Shown: positions 9,198-18,948, numbered from the stretch's first letter. The stretch: DNA of 64,000 nt from Eisenibacter elegans DSM 3317 (GCF_000430505.1 NZ_KE387153.1:1-64000); one strand, 5' to 3'. The notes: a model not told the origin generated them from the letters alone. Numbers and translations are program-made.

Positions 9198-9565
9198 CCA
9201 AAAGTATGTTTGTTGTTGATGGCCTTGGCCTTGTAGCCCCTCCCCAAGGAAGCAGACAGAGCAACGCCAAGATTGGTTTGCTCGATGCAAAAGGACGCTT
9301 GCGTACCAGTTTCTCCAAACAGCCACCTACTGAATACATCAAGTGTACCGAATGGACTTGACGCAAAAACCCTAAAGCAACGCCCAATATACGCTTTTTG
9401 GTGTAGACTATAAAAACTTCTCTTCAAACTTCAAATCCTTGGCACGCTACCAGACATTTTTCAAATCCCGCCGTTTAAACTGGGTCTTGTCTAAAAAAAA
9501 CACCAAAAAGCTTGCATAATCAAAAAAAGCGCTACATTTGCTCCAATAAAGCCCTTGTATAAAAA
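9198..9565. other. Intergenic region with a truncated MITE copy
   Basis: It separates the divergent hutI and the gene at 9566. At 9443-9491 it holds the left end of the interspersed palindromic element (CACGCTACCAGACATTTTT, then CAAATCCCGCCGTTTAAACT). The rest of that element is missing. Nothing else is recognised apart from the promoter at 9512-9540. Confidence 0.6.
9512..9540 (+). promoter_or_regulatory. Bacteroidota-type promoter
   Basis: TTG at 9512-9514 and TACATTTG at 9533-9540, separated by 18 bases, fit the -33/-7 pattern of the Bacteroidota housekeeping sigma factor. The GTG start of the next gene lies 25 bases downstream. Confidence 0.6.
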
Positions 9566-9979
9566 GTGAGACACCCTAATCCATATTGGTTCCAATGCCT
9601 CAAGCCTGCCTGTAAGCAGAGCCTGTGTTTGTATTTGGCCTTATTGATGACAGGGGTGCTGGGTTATCATACCATCCAAAAGACGGGGCTATGGCAGCTA
9701 CTGCCTGCCGAAGCTTCTAAAGAAGAACGCAAGTTAGAAAAAGAAGGGGGCGAAGTACAAGAACAGCTAGGTACTCAAAAAGCCAAGATACTCAAAAAAA
9801 GCAGTCCTCCTTTTCTGCCCAAACTATTTCTCCAACCCGGCCAAGCCTCGCATACTTTGGTCTGGTATTGTCGGCTGTTGGGGGGCGCAGCTACCACTCT
9901 GGCGGTGGGGTTTGCTTTCTGGGCCAATAGAACGCCGCGTTATATCGCGTTTCACTCCCTTATTTTTTACGAATCATAA
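9566..9979 (+). CDS. Small membrane protein of unknown function
   Basis: 137 residues beginning at a GTG codon; the next in-frame ATG is about 27 codons inside and would cut into the first hydrophobic segment. There are two membrane segments (about 20-38 and 103-120) around a charged, lysine-rich middle (EERKLEKEGGEVQEQLGTQKAKILKK). Cysteines cluster in the first 25 residues. The good promoter just upstream supports expression. It lies 117 bases before the efflux operon but has no feature linking it to efflux. Confidence 0.55.
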   Translation: MRHPNPYWFQCLKPACKQSLCLYLALLMTGVLGYHTIQKTGLWQLLPAEASKEERKLEKEGGEVQEQLGTQKAKILKKSSPPFLPKLFLQPGQASHTLVWYCRLLGGAATTLAVGFAFWANRTPRYIAFHSLIFYES

Positions 9980-10096
9980 GCTTTTTGGTGTAAACATCTG
10001 TCGGCCTGTGGGGCTGCTGGATGCTTGAGTTTTGCGTCGCATCTTCGCAGGAGATGTCGGCGGAAGCATTGCTTTTTTACATTCAAAGACAAACTT

Positions 10097-11179
10097 ATGA
10101 AACAATTATTGCTTGCCGGCGCAGCGTGTTTACTGATGCTTGGCGCGGGCTGTGAGCAGGCCTCACATTCCGAAAAAGAGGCTACTTTTTTGGCTACTCG
10201 GCCTGTTGAGAAAGATACGACCGTCTTCAAGACTTATGTATGTCAGGTTCGCGCATACCAACACATAGAGCTACGGGCGCTCGAAAAAGGATACTTGCAA
10301 GAGATTTATGTAGACGAAGGTCGGAGCATCCAACAAGGTCAGCTGATGTTTCGCCTCAACCCGTTGATTTATAACGCCGAAGTACAAAAAGTGGCTGCCG
10401 AAGTACGTTTTGTGGAGGTAGAGTACCTCAATACCAAGCAGTTGGCCGATCAAAACATTGTGTCGCCCAGTGAGCTGGCGCTAGCCAAGGCCAAACTTGA
10501 CAAGGCCAAGGCTGATTTGGCGCTGGCACAAACACACCTCCAATTTACCGAAATAAGAGCGCCTTTTAGCGGAATGATGGGGCGCTTTCAGGTGCGACTA
10601 GGAAGCTTGTTGAGCGAAGGCGAGCTGCTGACGACCCTCTCCGACAACAGCAAGATTTGGGTGTACTTCAATGTACCCGAGGCCGAATACCTCGACTTTG
10701 TGGCCAATGAGGCACAAGGTAAACTCCCTCAAGTTAGTTTACAAATGGCCAATGGACGGCTGTTTGAACAAAAAGGAACAGTAGAAACCATCGAGGCCGA
10801 TTTCAACAACGAAACGGGCAATATTGCTTTTAGAGCTACTTTTGACAATCCCAAACGCCTCCTCCGACACGGTGAAACTGGTAATATCCTGATGCCGGTA
10901 GCCCTGAAGGGCGCACTCCTGATACCCCAACAAGCCAGCTTTGAGGTATTGGGTAAGCGCTATGTCTTTGTGATTGATCCTCAAGGTGTGGTACAGATGC
11001 GTGAAATTATGACGGGAGCCGAAATGCCTCACCTGCTCGTAGTTACGAAAGGACTAACAGCCGCCGACAATATCCTAGTCGAAGGACTGCGCAAGGTCAA
11101 AAACGGCGACAAAGTCCACTACCAGCTACGCAGCTTGGATGCCTTGCTTGCTCAACTTACCCAATTACACGCCGAATAA
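10097..11179 (+). CDS. RND efflux periplasmic adaptor (membrane fusion protein)
   Basis: 360 residues from the ATG at 10097, chosen because it begins a lipoprotein signal (MKQLLLAGAACLLMLGAGC, lipobox LGAGC). The HlyD/AcrA layout is present: a beta-strand entry (VEKDTTVFKTYVCQVRA), a lipoyl half (LQEIYVDEGRSIQQGQLMFRLNP), a helical hairpin around 120-165, the second lipoyl half (TEIRAPFSGMMGRFQVRLGS) and the beta-barrel. It bridges the inner-membrane pump and the outer-membrane channel encoded next; the gap to the pump gene is 12 bases. Substrates are unknown. Confidence 0.93.
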   Translation: MKQLLLAGAACLLMLGAGCEQASHSEKEATFLATRPVEKDTTVFKTYVCQVRAYQHIELRALEKGYLQEIYVDEGRSIQQGQLMFRLNPLIYNAEVQKVAAEVRFVEVEYLNTKQLADQNIVSPSELALAKAKLDKAKADLALAQTHLQFTEIRAPFSGMMGRFQVRLGSLLSEGELLTTLSDNSKIWVYFNVPEAEYLDFVANEAQGKLPQVSLQMANGRLFEQKGTVETIEADFNNETGNIAFRATFDNPKRLLRHGETGNILMPVALKGALLIPQQASFEVLGKRYVFVIDPQGVVQMREIMTGAEMPHLLVVTKGLTAADNILVEGLRKVKNGDKVHYQLRSLDALLAQLTQLHAE

Positions 11180-11191
11180 TTCCCTAAAGCT

Positions 11192-14100
11192 ATGTTTTCC
11201 AAATTCATTCATAGGCCGGTATTGGCCATGGCGATGTCTATTGCCTTAGTTTTTCTGGGCTTTTTGGCGATGTATACCTTGCCCGTTTCTCAGTTTCCGG
11301 AGATTGCCCCGCCCAGGGTGTCTATCTTCATTGATTACCCCGGAGCCAGCGCCGATGTCTTGGTACAGTCTACCCTCATTCCGCTGGAGCGGGCCATCAA
11401 TGGCGTACAGGGGATGCAATATATCATCTCAGACGCAACCAGCGCCGGAGAAGCTACCATACAGGTTGTTTTTGAGCCGGGAACGGACCCCAACGCGGCA
11501 GTGGTCAATGTCAAAACCCGCGTCGATCAGGTGATGAACAACCTCCCGCCCTTGGTACAGCGCGAAGGGGTAATTATCACACCCATACAGCCGAGTATGC
11601 TGATGTATGTCAATTTGTATAGCAAAGACCAAGGGGCAGACGAGAAGTTTTTGTTCAACTATGCCTATGTCAATATTTTGCCGGAACTACAACGCATCAA
11701 GGGGATGGGCAGAGCCCAAATACTGGGCAGCCGGCAGTTTGCCATGCGTATTTGGCTCAAGCCTGACCGTATGCGTGCCTACAATGTATCGACTGAAGAG
11801 GTGATGCACGCCCTAGAGGAGCAGAGTGTGATAGGCCGCCCGGGTAGGCTGGGGCAAAGCTCCGGCAAAACAGCCCAGTCGCTAGAGTATGTATTGATTT
11901 ATAAGGGGCGTTTTAATAAGGCTGAAGAATACGAAGACATCATCATCCGTGCCAATGCTGAGGGCGAAATCCTCAAACTCAAAGATGTGGCCAGCGCCGA
12001 GCTGGGTAGCGAGTTTGTCAATATCTACTCCAACAAAGACGGCTATCCCTCGGCTTCAATGGTGCTCAAGCAAAACATCGGCAGCAATGCCCAAGAGGTG
12101 ATTGCCACTGTCAAAGCGAAGCTCCAAGAGCTCAAAAAAGACTTCCCCCCGGGGATGGAATATGAGATTAGCTATGATGTGTCCAAGTTTGTGGATGCTT
12201 CTGTAGACAAGGTGCTACATACGCTGATAGAGGCTTTTGTGTTGGTGGCCTTGGTGGTGTTTTTGTTCTTGGGAGATATACGCTCTACCCTGATTCCGAT
12301 TATTGCCGTACCGGTTTCGTTGATTGGCGCATTTTTGTTTATGCAGCTTTTCGGCCTAACCATCAATCTCATCACCTTATTTGCCTTGGTATTGGCCATC
12401 GGCATCGTAGTGGATGATGCGATAGTAGTGGTAGAGGCCGTTCACGAGAAAATGGCCACAGCACACCTATCGCCCTATCGGGCCGTAAAAGAAGTCTTGG
12501 GCGAAATCAGCGGAGCCATCATCGCCATCACCCTTGTGATGGTGTCGGTGTTTGTGCCTATTGCCTTTATGCCCGGCCCTGTGGGCGTATTTTACCGGCA
12601 GTTTTCGATTACGATGGCCAGCGCCATTGTTATTTCGGGAATAGTGGCGCTTACGCTTACGCCCGTGTTGTCGGCTATGATTCTCAAAAACACCCACAAC
12701 AAACCCCGCCGCAAATCACCCGTACAGTGGTTCTTGGATTGGTTCAACCGTAATTTTGAACACCTAACGGGGCGCTATACCTCCTTGTTGGGGCTGATTG
12801 TCAACCGCAGACTCATTACCTTCGGGCTATTGTTGGCCTTTTGTGTGGGCGTATATACAGTCAATGAGCACCTACCCGCCGGATTTATCCCCAACGAAGA
12901 CCAAGGCATGCTCTATGCCATCATCCAAACCCCTCCGGGCGCTACCCTAGAACGCACCAATGAGGTTTCGCAAAAACTCCAAAAAATCGCCGAGTCAATC
13001 GAAGGCATCCATTCGGTTACATCCTTAGCCGGCTACGAAATCCTGACCGAGGGGCGTGGTTCCAATGCCGGTACTTGTTTGATCAACCTCAAAGACTGGC
13101 AAGAACGTCATCAGTCGGTACACGAAATCATAGAAGCACTAGAAGAAAAAACAGCCAACCTAGGGGCTGTCATCGAGTTTTTTGAGCCTCCGGCAGTGCC
13201 CGGATATGGCTCTTCGGACGGGTTTTCGCTGCGGATGATTGACAAAAGCCCTACAGTAGACTATCAGGAGTTTGACAAGGTCAATACCCAGTTTATGCAA
13301 GCCCTACAAAAGCGCAAAGAACTCAGTGGTTTGTTTACGTTTTATGCGGCCAATTACCCACAATATGAGCTGATTATAGACAATCAGGCCGCCATGCAAA
13401 AGGGGGTTTCTATTGGCAGAGCCATGGAAAATCTCGATATCCTCATCGGCAGCAGCTACGAGCAAGGCTTCACCCGCTTCAACAACTTTTTTAAGGTATA
13501 TACCCAAGCAGCTCCCGAATATCGCCGGCTGCCGGCAGATTTGCTGGACTTGTTCATCAAGAACGATCAGGGGGAAATGGTGCCTTATTCTTCGTTTATG
13601 AAGCTCAAAAAAACCCAAGGACCCAACGAAATCACCCGCTTCAATCTCTACACCTCGTCTTCTATCAGGGGTGTGCCGGCGCCTGGCTATACTTCGGGCG
13701 AGGCCATCAAGGCTATCCAAGAGGTAGCCGCCCAGACCCTACCCCAAGGCTATGACATTGCTTGGGAAGGACTCTCGTATGACGAAGCCCGCAGGGGCGC
13801 AGAGGCCTTTTACATCTTTGCTGTGGTGCTGATATTTGTATACTTGGTGCTCTCTGCCCAATACGAGAGCTTTATCATCCCCTTGGCCGTGTTGCTGTCT
13901 CTCCCTCCCGGGGTGTTTGGGTCTTTTCTGCTGCTCAAGGCTATGGGCCTGGCCAATGACATCTACGCACAAATAGGGCTGATTATGTTGATAGGTTTGC
14001 TAGGCAAAAACGCCGTGCTGATTGTAGAGTTTGCCGTACAGCGCCAACAACAGGGTTTGAGCGTGCGTGAGGCGGCTATCGAAGGGGCTAAGATGCGCTT

Positions 14101-14422
14101 CAGGCCTATCCTGATGACCTCCTTCGCCTTTATTGCCGGGCTGATTCCGCTGGTAAGGGCTACCGGTGCTGGCGCTGTCGGCAACCAAACCATCGGCGCT
14201 TCGGCCTTGGGCGGAATGCTCTTCGGAACACTGTTCGGAGTCGTGATTGTGCCCGGGCTGTATTATGTGTTTGGTAAATTGGCCGAAGGCCGCCAACTCA
14301 TCCGCGACGAAGACCACACCCCGCTCTCAGAAGAATTTGTTCAACAACATGAGCCCACAGTAGCGAGCCAAAAAAGCTACTTGACATTGTTCATCAAAAA
14401 AATATTCAAAAATGAGTCCTAA
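11192..14422 (+). CDS. RND multidrug efflux pump, HAE1/AcrB type
   Basis: 1076-residue inner-membrane proton-driven pump. It begins with the typical MFSKFIHRPVLAMAMSIALV helix 1 and SQFPEIAPPRVSI. The transmembrane helix 4 acidic motif ALVLAIGIVVDDAIVVVEAV carries the paired Asp residues needed for proton relay. GxxxNNxx-type porter loops and the C-terminal half (YEIAWEG-like region, LIGLLGKNAVLIVEFA, GAKMRFRPILMTS) are in order. Length is slightly above AcrB. The last 11 bases overlap the start of the outer-membrane channel gene, so the three genes form one transcriptional unit. Confidence 0.96.
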   Translation: MFSKFIHRPVLAMAMSIALVFLGFLAMYTLPVSQFPEIAPPRVSIFIDYPGASADVLVQSTLIPLERAINGVQGMQYIISDATSAGEATIQVVFEPGTDPNAAVVNVKTRVDQVMNNLPPLVQREGVIITPIQPSMLMYVNLYSKDQGADEKFLFNYAYVNILPELQRIKGMGRAQILGSRQFAMRIWLKPDRMRAYNVSTEEVMHALEEQSVIGRPGRLGQSSGKTAQSLEYVLIYKGRFNKAEEYEDIIIRANAEGEILKLKDVASAELGSEFVNIYSNKDGYPSASMVLKQNIGSNAQEVIATVKAKLQELKKDFPPGMEYEISYDVSKFVDASVDKVLHTLIEAFVLVALVVFLFLGDIRSTLIPIIAVPVSLIGAFLFMQLFGLTINLITLFALVLAIGIVVDDAIVVVEAVHEKMATAHLSPYRAVKEVLGEISGAIIAITLVMVSVFVPIAFMPGPVGVFYRQFSITMASAIVISGIVALTLTPVLSAMILKNTHNKPRRKSPVQWFLDWFNRNFEHLTGRYTSLLGLIVNRRLITFGLLLAFCVGVYTVNEHLPAGFIPNEDQGMLYAIIQTPPGATLERTNEVSQKLQKIAESIEGIHSVTSLAGYEILTEGRGSNAGTCLINLKDWQERHQSVHEIIEALEEKTANLGAVIEFFEPPAVPGYGSSDGFSLRMIDKSPTVDYQEFDKVNTQFMQALQKRKELSGLFTFYAANYPQYELIIDNQAAMQKGVSIGRAMENLDILIGSSYEQGFTRFNNFFKVYTQAAPEYRRLPADLLDLFIKNDQGEMVPYSSFMKLKKTQGPNEITRFNLYTSSSIRGVPAPGYTSGEAIKAIQEVAAQTLPQGYDIAWEGLSYDEARRGAEAFYIFAVVLIFVYLVLSAQYESFIIPLAVLLSLPPGVFGSFLLLKAMGLANDIYAQIGLIMLIGLLGKNAVLIVEFAVQRQQQGLSVREAAIEGAKMRFRPILMTSFAFIAGLIPLVRATGAGAVGNQTIGASALGGMLFGTLFGVVIVPGLYYVFGKLAEGRQLIRDEDHTPLSEEFVQQHEPTVASQKSYLTLFIKKIFKNES

Positions 14423-15845
14423 ATCTCTCTCCCGTATACTGCTCTGGAGCAGCTTGCTGCTGTTGAGTGCCTGTTTGCCTAGCCTCCCCACAGGCAAGCC
14501 AAAGGACTTGGCACTCCCATCACAGTTTGATACACAAGCCCCCGCCGATACCAATAGTGTGGCCTACCAACATTGGAGTCATTATTTTGACGATCCACAC
14601 CTCCATACACTCATCGAAGAAGCCCTCCAACACAACCAAGAGCTACACATTGCGCTACAAGAGATTGCCATCAGGCAAAATGAAGTATTGGCGCGCCAAG
14701 GGGAATACCAGCCTAATTTGGGGCTGCAAATAGGGCTGGGGCTAGACAAACCCGGGCGATATACCCGCGCCGGAGCGCTAGAAGAAAACCTAGAAGTAGC
14801 CCCCGGGCGGCGATTCCCAAGCCCCCTGGCCGACTTGAGCGTGGCGGCAGTAGCCTCTTGGGAAGTAGATATCTGGCAAAAACTCCGCAAAGCCAAAAAA
14901 TCAGCCGTTTTGAAATATCTGGCCACCATAGAAGGAAGACATTTTATGGTTACCAACCTAGTAGCCGAAGTAGCCGCTAGCTATTACGAATTGCTGGCGC
15001 TAGACAATCTCCTGCTGATCATCCAGCAAAATACCGAGCTACAGCGGGCGGTATTGGAGATTGTACAGAAAGAAAAAGACAATGCCAAGGCCACCCAACT
15101 GGCCGTCAACCGCTTTGAGGCACAGTGGCTCAATACCCAGAACCTACAGTTTGAGGTCAAACAACAAATCGTTGCTACCGAAAACCGCCTCAACTGGCTT
15201 CTAGGGCGCTTTCCACAGCCCATCGAGCGAGATGCTACACGCTTTTTTGATATCGATGCCGACAGCATACAGACCGGCCTGCCCCTACAACTGCTGGCCA
15301 ACCGTGCCGATATCCGTCAGGCTGAGCTGGCTCTACAAGCCTCTCACCTAGAGCTTGAGGTAGCTCGCGCCAACTTCTACCCTGCCCTGCGCCTGAACGC
15401 AGGCCTAGGCACAAACGCATTCAGCCCCGAGCGGCTGCTCGACCCACACTCAGTCTTGTATGGCCTCGGAGGCGAATTGATTGCCCCCTTGCTCAACCGA
15501 AAAACCATCGCCACACAATACCGCAACGCAAACGCCCAACAACAACAAGCCCTGTATCGCTACGAACAAACCCTATTGACAGCGCATATGGAGGTTTTGA
15601 ACCAATGGGCCAAGATAGAAAACTACCGACAGAGCTATCAGACCAAAAAACAGGAAGTAGCTCTGCTTACACAGTCTGTAGAAGTAGCCAATAACTTATA
15701 CCGTGCTGCCCGTGCAGACTACATGGAAGTGCTCCTCACCCAAAGGGAAGCCCTCAACGAAAAAATAGAATTGGTAGAAACCAAGGCCAAACTATTGGCC
15801 GGGAAAGTAACGATTTACAAAGCCCTAGGAGGGGGATGGCGATAA
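14412..15845 (+). CDS. RND efflux outer-membrane lipoprotein (OprM/NodT type)
   Basis: 477 residues, TolC superfamily. Lipoprotein signal MSPKSLSRILLWSSLLLLSAC, then two outer-membrane-factor repeats (about 60-250 and 270-470): YFDDPHLHTLIEEALQHNQE, ASWEVDIWQKLRKAKKSA, ADIRQAELALQASHLELEVA. Its start overlaps the stop of the pump gene by 11 bases. It completes a tripartite system. No regulator is adjacent. A palindromic element starts 8 bases after the stop and may serve as the operon end. Confidence 0.94.
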   Translation: MSPKSLSRILLWSSLLLLSACLPSLPTGKPKDLALPSQFDTQAPADTNSVAYQHWSHYFDDPHLHTLIEEALQHNQELHIALQEIAIRQNEVLARQGEYQPNLGLQIGLGLDKPGRYTRAGALEENLEVAPGRRFPSPLADLSVAAVASWEVDIWQKLRKAKKSAVLKYLATIEGRHFMVTNLVAEVAASYYELLALDNLLLIIQQNTELQRAVLEIVQKEKDNAKATQLAVNRFEAQWLNTQNLQFEVKQQIVATENRLNWLLGRFPQPIERDATRFFDIDADSIQTGLPLQLLANRADIRQAELALQASHLELEVARANFYPALRLNAGLGTNAFSPERLLDPHSVLYGLGGELIAPLLNRKTIATQYRNANAQQQQALYRYEQTLLTAHMEVLNQWAKIENYRQSYQTKKQEVALLTQSVEVANNLYRAARADYMEVLLTQREALNEKIELVETKAKLLAGKVTIYKALGGGWR

Positions 15846-15853
15846 GGGTCTGA

Positions 15854-15977
15854 CACGCCACTGGATATTTTCTAAAAAAACGAAATATGGCTTCTTCCTT
15901 TACACCCAAACATCTGTCAAGAACAGAGGGCAAAATAAGCACAACAACGACGAAAGCCAACAATATCCAGTGGCGTG
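15854..15977. repeat. Palindromic element copy A (ends only)
   Basis: CACGCCACTGGATATT at 15854-15869 is repeated in inverse at 15962-15977. These ends match those of the MITE-like family, but the 90-base interior is different from the other copies. It lies immediately downstream of the efflux operon. Confidence 0.75.
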
Positions 15978-16043
15978 ATACCCTTGCTTTCATTGCTTCG
16001 CTTTGAAGCCCGCCTTCGGAAGATTGCAAGCAGCGAGGGTAGT

Positions 16044-16140
16044 TGCCCCTGCAGGGGGCTGATGTTTATAGCCAAACGATAGGCAAGACATTCGTCCTCA
16101 ATACCTTGATGTGCTATAAACATACCATCCCCTCCGGGAT
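16044..16140. repeat. Nested inverted repeats in intergenic DNA
   Basis: ATGTTTATAG (16062-16071) pairs with CTATAAACAT (16114-16123). It is flanked by two short hairpins: GCCCCTGCAGGGGGC near 16044-16058, and ATCCC/GGGAT at 16127-16140. No protein can be read. It is probably an independent short repeat element between copies A and B of the larger family. Confidence 0.6.
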
Positions 16141-16210
16141 GTAAGCCGAACCACTACACCAAATGCCAAAATACCACTACCATTGATGTAGACTTAGTAA
16201 CTTATGAGCT

Positions 16211-16295
16211 CAATATTATACCCCAAAAATAAGGTCTCAGCTTGTCTCGGAGTTTCAGCTCCGAGCTACTTTTCCAAAAATGTACAGTGGTGTGG
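16211..16295 (+). repeat. Palindromic element copy B
   Basis: This copy carries the conserved core (CCCCAAAAATAAGGTCTCAG, then CTTGTCTCGGAG), the ACTTTTCCAAAAATGTACAG segment and a right end GTGGTGTGG. The left end is missing. A 15-base insertion near AGTTTCAGCTCCGAG makes a small extra hairpin. Confidence 0.75.
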
Positions 16296-16313
16296 TTGAT
16301 AATACATATACCG

Positions 16314-16346
16314 AAGCCACCCCAAGGATTTGAGGTGGCTTTTTGG
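16314..16346 (+). terminator. Intrinsic terminator
   Basis: AAGCCACC (16314-16321) pairs with GGTGGCTT (16334-16341) over a 12-base loop and is followed by TTTTT. The T-run favours plus-strand termination, which would insulate gabD from plus-strand transcription. Confidence 0.6.
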
Positions 16347-16449
16347 TTCCAAAATTACGTGTCTGCATCCCACACAAAACACTAATAATCAATAGATTAT
16401 CAGACTTAATAAGTACTTCATATTTTCTATTGCCCTCAATACGCTACCT

Positions 16450-17901
16450 TCAAAGCCCCCCCAAGGCCATATATTTGATTTGCAAGTACTCTTCCAGTCC
16501 TTCGCGTGCGCCCTCACGCCCCAATCCGGAATGTTTGATACCTCCAAAAGGTGCTACCGCAGTAGATACCAAACCCGTGTTGACTCCTACCATACCATAT
16601 TCGAGTGCTTCGGCCACGCGCCAAACACGCCCAATGTCTCGCCCATAGAAGTATGCAGCCAATCCATAGGGAGTGCTGTTGGCCAACGAGATGGCCTCTT
16701 CCTCTGTTCGGAAGCGGTATATGGGCGCTACGGGGCCAAATATTTCCTCTTGGCTCAACAACATAGCAGGCTTGGCCTCTGTCAAGACGGTAGGCTCAAA
16801 AAATGTCCCTCCTAGTGCGTGGGGTTTGCCCCCCAACACAATGTGTGCTCCTTTCGCCTGCGCATCTGCCAACAGGCCTTTGACCTTTTCTAAGGCACGA
16901 GGATTGATGAGCGGCCCTATATCTACTTGTGGCTCATCGCCTTGCCCCACTTGTAAGAAGCTGACGGCTTGAGAGAATTTTTCTACAAAAGACTCATAAA
17001 CAGCATCTTGAACCAATATCCTATTGGCACAAACACAGGTCTGGCCTCCATTACGGTATTTGGCGACAATAGCGCCTTCTACAGCGGCGTTGAGGTCGGC
17101 ATCATCAAAGACAATAAAAGGCGCATTGCCGCCTAGCTCTAGCGAAAGCCGCTTTAGACCATCAGCTGATTGTTGCATCAATCGCTTGCCCACTGCCGTA
17201 GAACCAGTAAATGACAATTTGCGTACGGTAGGATGTGTACAAAAAAGCAAGCCCAACATAGGGGCATCCAAGCCTGTAACGACATTGAGCACTCCGGGGG
17301 GAATACCTGCCATCTCGGCCAATTTGGCCAAAGCCAAAGCTGTCAGCGGAGTTTCTTCTGAGGGCTTCAGCACGACAGTACAGCCGGCAGCCAGCGCCGG
17401 AGCCAATTTGCGCGTAATCATCGCCAGCGGGAAGTTCCAAGGAGTAATGGCTGCCACCACTCCTACCGGTTGTTTGATAACCATCAGCCTGCGGTCGGGT
17501 GACTCTGTCGGGATGAGTGTGCCATAGCTGCGCCGCGCCTCTTCGGCAAACCACCGCACAAAGGAGTTGCCATAGGCTACTTCGCCGCGTGCTTCAGCCA
17601 AGGGCTTGCCTTGCTCAGCGGTAATCAACTCCGCCAACACCTCTGCATGGGCGCGTATCAACTCATACCAACGCCAAAGCAAGTCAGCCCGCACAATGGC
17701 CGTCTGTTTGCGCCAAAGCTCGAAAGCCTGGGCTGCGGCTTCGATAGCTTCTTGGGCCTCAATTGTCCCCATATCGGGGACCTGTGCTAATGATTTTCCG
17801 TTAGCCGGATTGTTTACGCCAAAAGTCTTGCCTTCGGGATGGCCTACCCACTGACCGTCGATGTAAGCCAAGGCCGGAGAAATGAGATTGAGATTTGTCA
17901 T
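16450..17901 (-). CDS. gabD: NAD(P)-dependent succinate-semialdehyde dehydrogenase
   Basis: Aldehyde dehydrogenase superfamily, 483 residues from the ATG at 17901 (a second ATG 3 codons upstream is possible). It oxidises succinate semialdehyde to succinate, feeding the TCA cycle. The GabD subgroup is indicated by TPWNFPLAMITRKLAPALAAGC, the catalytic Glu in LELGGNAPF, the catalytic Cys in NGGQTCVCANR, and the ending AVAPFGGIKHSGLGREG. The paired cysteines CVC around the nucleophile are typical of GabD. No gabT is adjacent, so the semialdehyde source is not shown here. Confidence 0.92.
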   Translation of the reverse strand: MTNLNLISPALAYIDGQWVGHPEGKTFGVNNPANGKSLAQVPDMGTIEAQEAIEAAAQAFELWRKQTAIVRADLLWRWYELIRAHAEVLAELITAEQGKPLAEARGEVAYGNSFVRWFAEEARRSYGTLIPTESPDRRLMVIKQPVGVVAAITPWNFPLAMITRKLAPALAAGCTVVLKPSEETPLTALALAKLAEMAGIPPGVLNVVTGLDAPMLGLLFCTHPTVRKLSFTGSTAVGKRLMQQSADGLKRLSLELGGNAPFIVFDDADLNAAVEGAIVAKYRNGGQTCVCANRILVQDAVYESFVEKFSQAVSFLQVGQGDEPQVDIGPLINPRALEKVKGLLADAQAKGAHIVLGGKPHALGGTFFEPTVLTEAKPAMLLSQEEIFGPVAPIYRFRTEEEAISLANSTPYGLAAYFYGRDIGRVWRVAEALEYGMVGVNTGLVSTAVAPFGGIKHSGLGREGAREGLEEYLQIKYMALGGL

Positions 17902-18223
17902 TGCAATCAATTATTGTTAAATTGGTCAGATATTACGCTTGTAAGTATTTAGCTTGTAGTGAATCATTTTTCAGTGGAATACATCATTAAAAAGTTGAAT
18001 ATTTGTAAATAAACACCAAATTCTTCCGTAACACAGGGATTAACTACTGGCGATAGTTTTGCAAGCCCAGCCTCAAGGAAATTGATACTGCTAATCACAC
18101 TCAAAGCAGTATAGCGTTCTTTTATCTGTACTTTCCTCACTGCCCAACCCTTTCAGTATAACCCCACGGAAAATAGTCTTTCAATTACAACGACACTGCA
18201 TAGCAACAAAACCTATCAGATAT
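17902..18223. other. Intergenic region with a small hairpin
   Basis: 322 bases between divergent genes. It contains a perfect 8-bp inverted repeat, ATACTGCT (18085-18092) and AGCAGTAT (18105-18112), with a 12-base loop. Its function is unknown; an operator or a remnant is possible. No convincing -33/-7 pair was found on either strand. Confidence 0.4.
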
Positions 18224-18916
18224 ATGAATAAATATTGGAGCAAAAAACATCAATCTTGTATATCTTGTGGTACTACCGAGATCAAACATCGTGCGCGGGG
18301 GCTGTGCCAGCTGTGCTATCTCAAGGCTTACCGGCAGGGCAGTCTTCCCCTCAACGAAGGAATTCCCCTCATTAGTGAAGCAGATTTACGCCACTATTAC
18401 TGTGATAGCCAAATGAGCCTAGCCGAAATCGCGGCGATGTACCACACCAACCGCACAACAGTTTATAACTACTTGATTCGCTATAGTATTCCACCCCGCG
18501 ACAAGCGCCAAGCCCACCTATTGGCCGTTATTAAAGGCAAAACAGCTCTCACCAACACCAATGCCGAAATTTTACGCCAAGCGGCCCTCAAAACCGCCGA
18601 TGACTGGATGTATCACAATCAGGCTATCGGGACACTCCCTTCGCTGCGGACTATTGTAGCGCAGGCCGCCGATACCGAAATATACCTCACCAAAGCTACC
18701 AATCAACAAGGCTTGCTTTTCTTGGTTCGAGAACAACAGCTGCAAGCCATATTGCCCTGTGAAAATGCCAAAAAAACCATTCAAACCCAAACCTCTGCCT
18801 ATAATTTTGACCGAGTGTATGTGCTCGTTACTGCTAACGAACGACGCGCCATCGGCCTACAAGCCTACTACGAACGCCGTATGAGCTCCCAACATAAGAT
18901 GAGCGCTTATGAATGA
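18224..18916 (+). CDS. Zinc-ribbon/HTH DNA-binding protein of unknown role
   Basis: 230 residues. The N-terminus has two Cys pairs (CISCG near 12-16 and CQLCY near 28-32) that should bind one zinc. An HTH of the AsiA/resolvase kind follows (MSLAEIAAMYHTNRTTVYNYLIRYSI, about 64-89). The C-terminal half (about 100-230) has no motif I recognise. The layout suggests a sequence-specific DNA-binding regulator or a protein derived from a transposase or recombinase. It is followed by bcp, which has its own promoter, so no operon is implied. Confidence 0.7.
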   Translation: MNKYWSKKHQSCISCGTTEIKHRARGLCQLCYLKAYRQGSLPLNEGIPLISEADLRHYYCDSQMSLAEIAAMYHTNRTTVYNYLIRYSIPPRDKRQAHLLAVIKGKTALTNTNAEILRQAALKTADDWMYHNQAIGTLPSLRTIVAQAADTEIYLTKATNQQGLLFLVREQQLQAILPCENAKKTIQTQTSAYNFDRVYVLVTANERRAIGLQAYYERRMSSQHKMSAYE

Positions 18917-18917
18917 C

Positions 18918-18948
18918 TTGTTTCAAGCCCAACTATTAAGTACCTTTG
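18918..18948 (+). promoter_or_regulatory. Promoter of bcp
   Basis: TTG at 18918-18920 and TACCTTTG at 18941-18948 with a 20-base spacer is a textbook Bacteroidota promoter. It begins right after the stop of the preceding gene. The bcp start is 28 bases downstream. Confidence 0.8.

Noticed and set aside
9198-9326. 43-codon upstream extension of hutI, with composition like a translated tRNA
   Set aside because: I looked for a tRNA cloverleaf (T-loop GGTTCGA-like and acceptor stem) on both strands and found none; the extension also does not match the hutI family.
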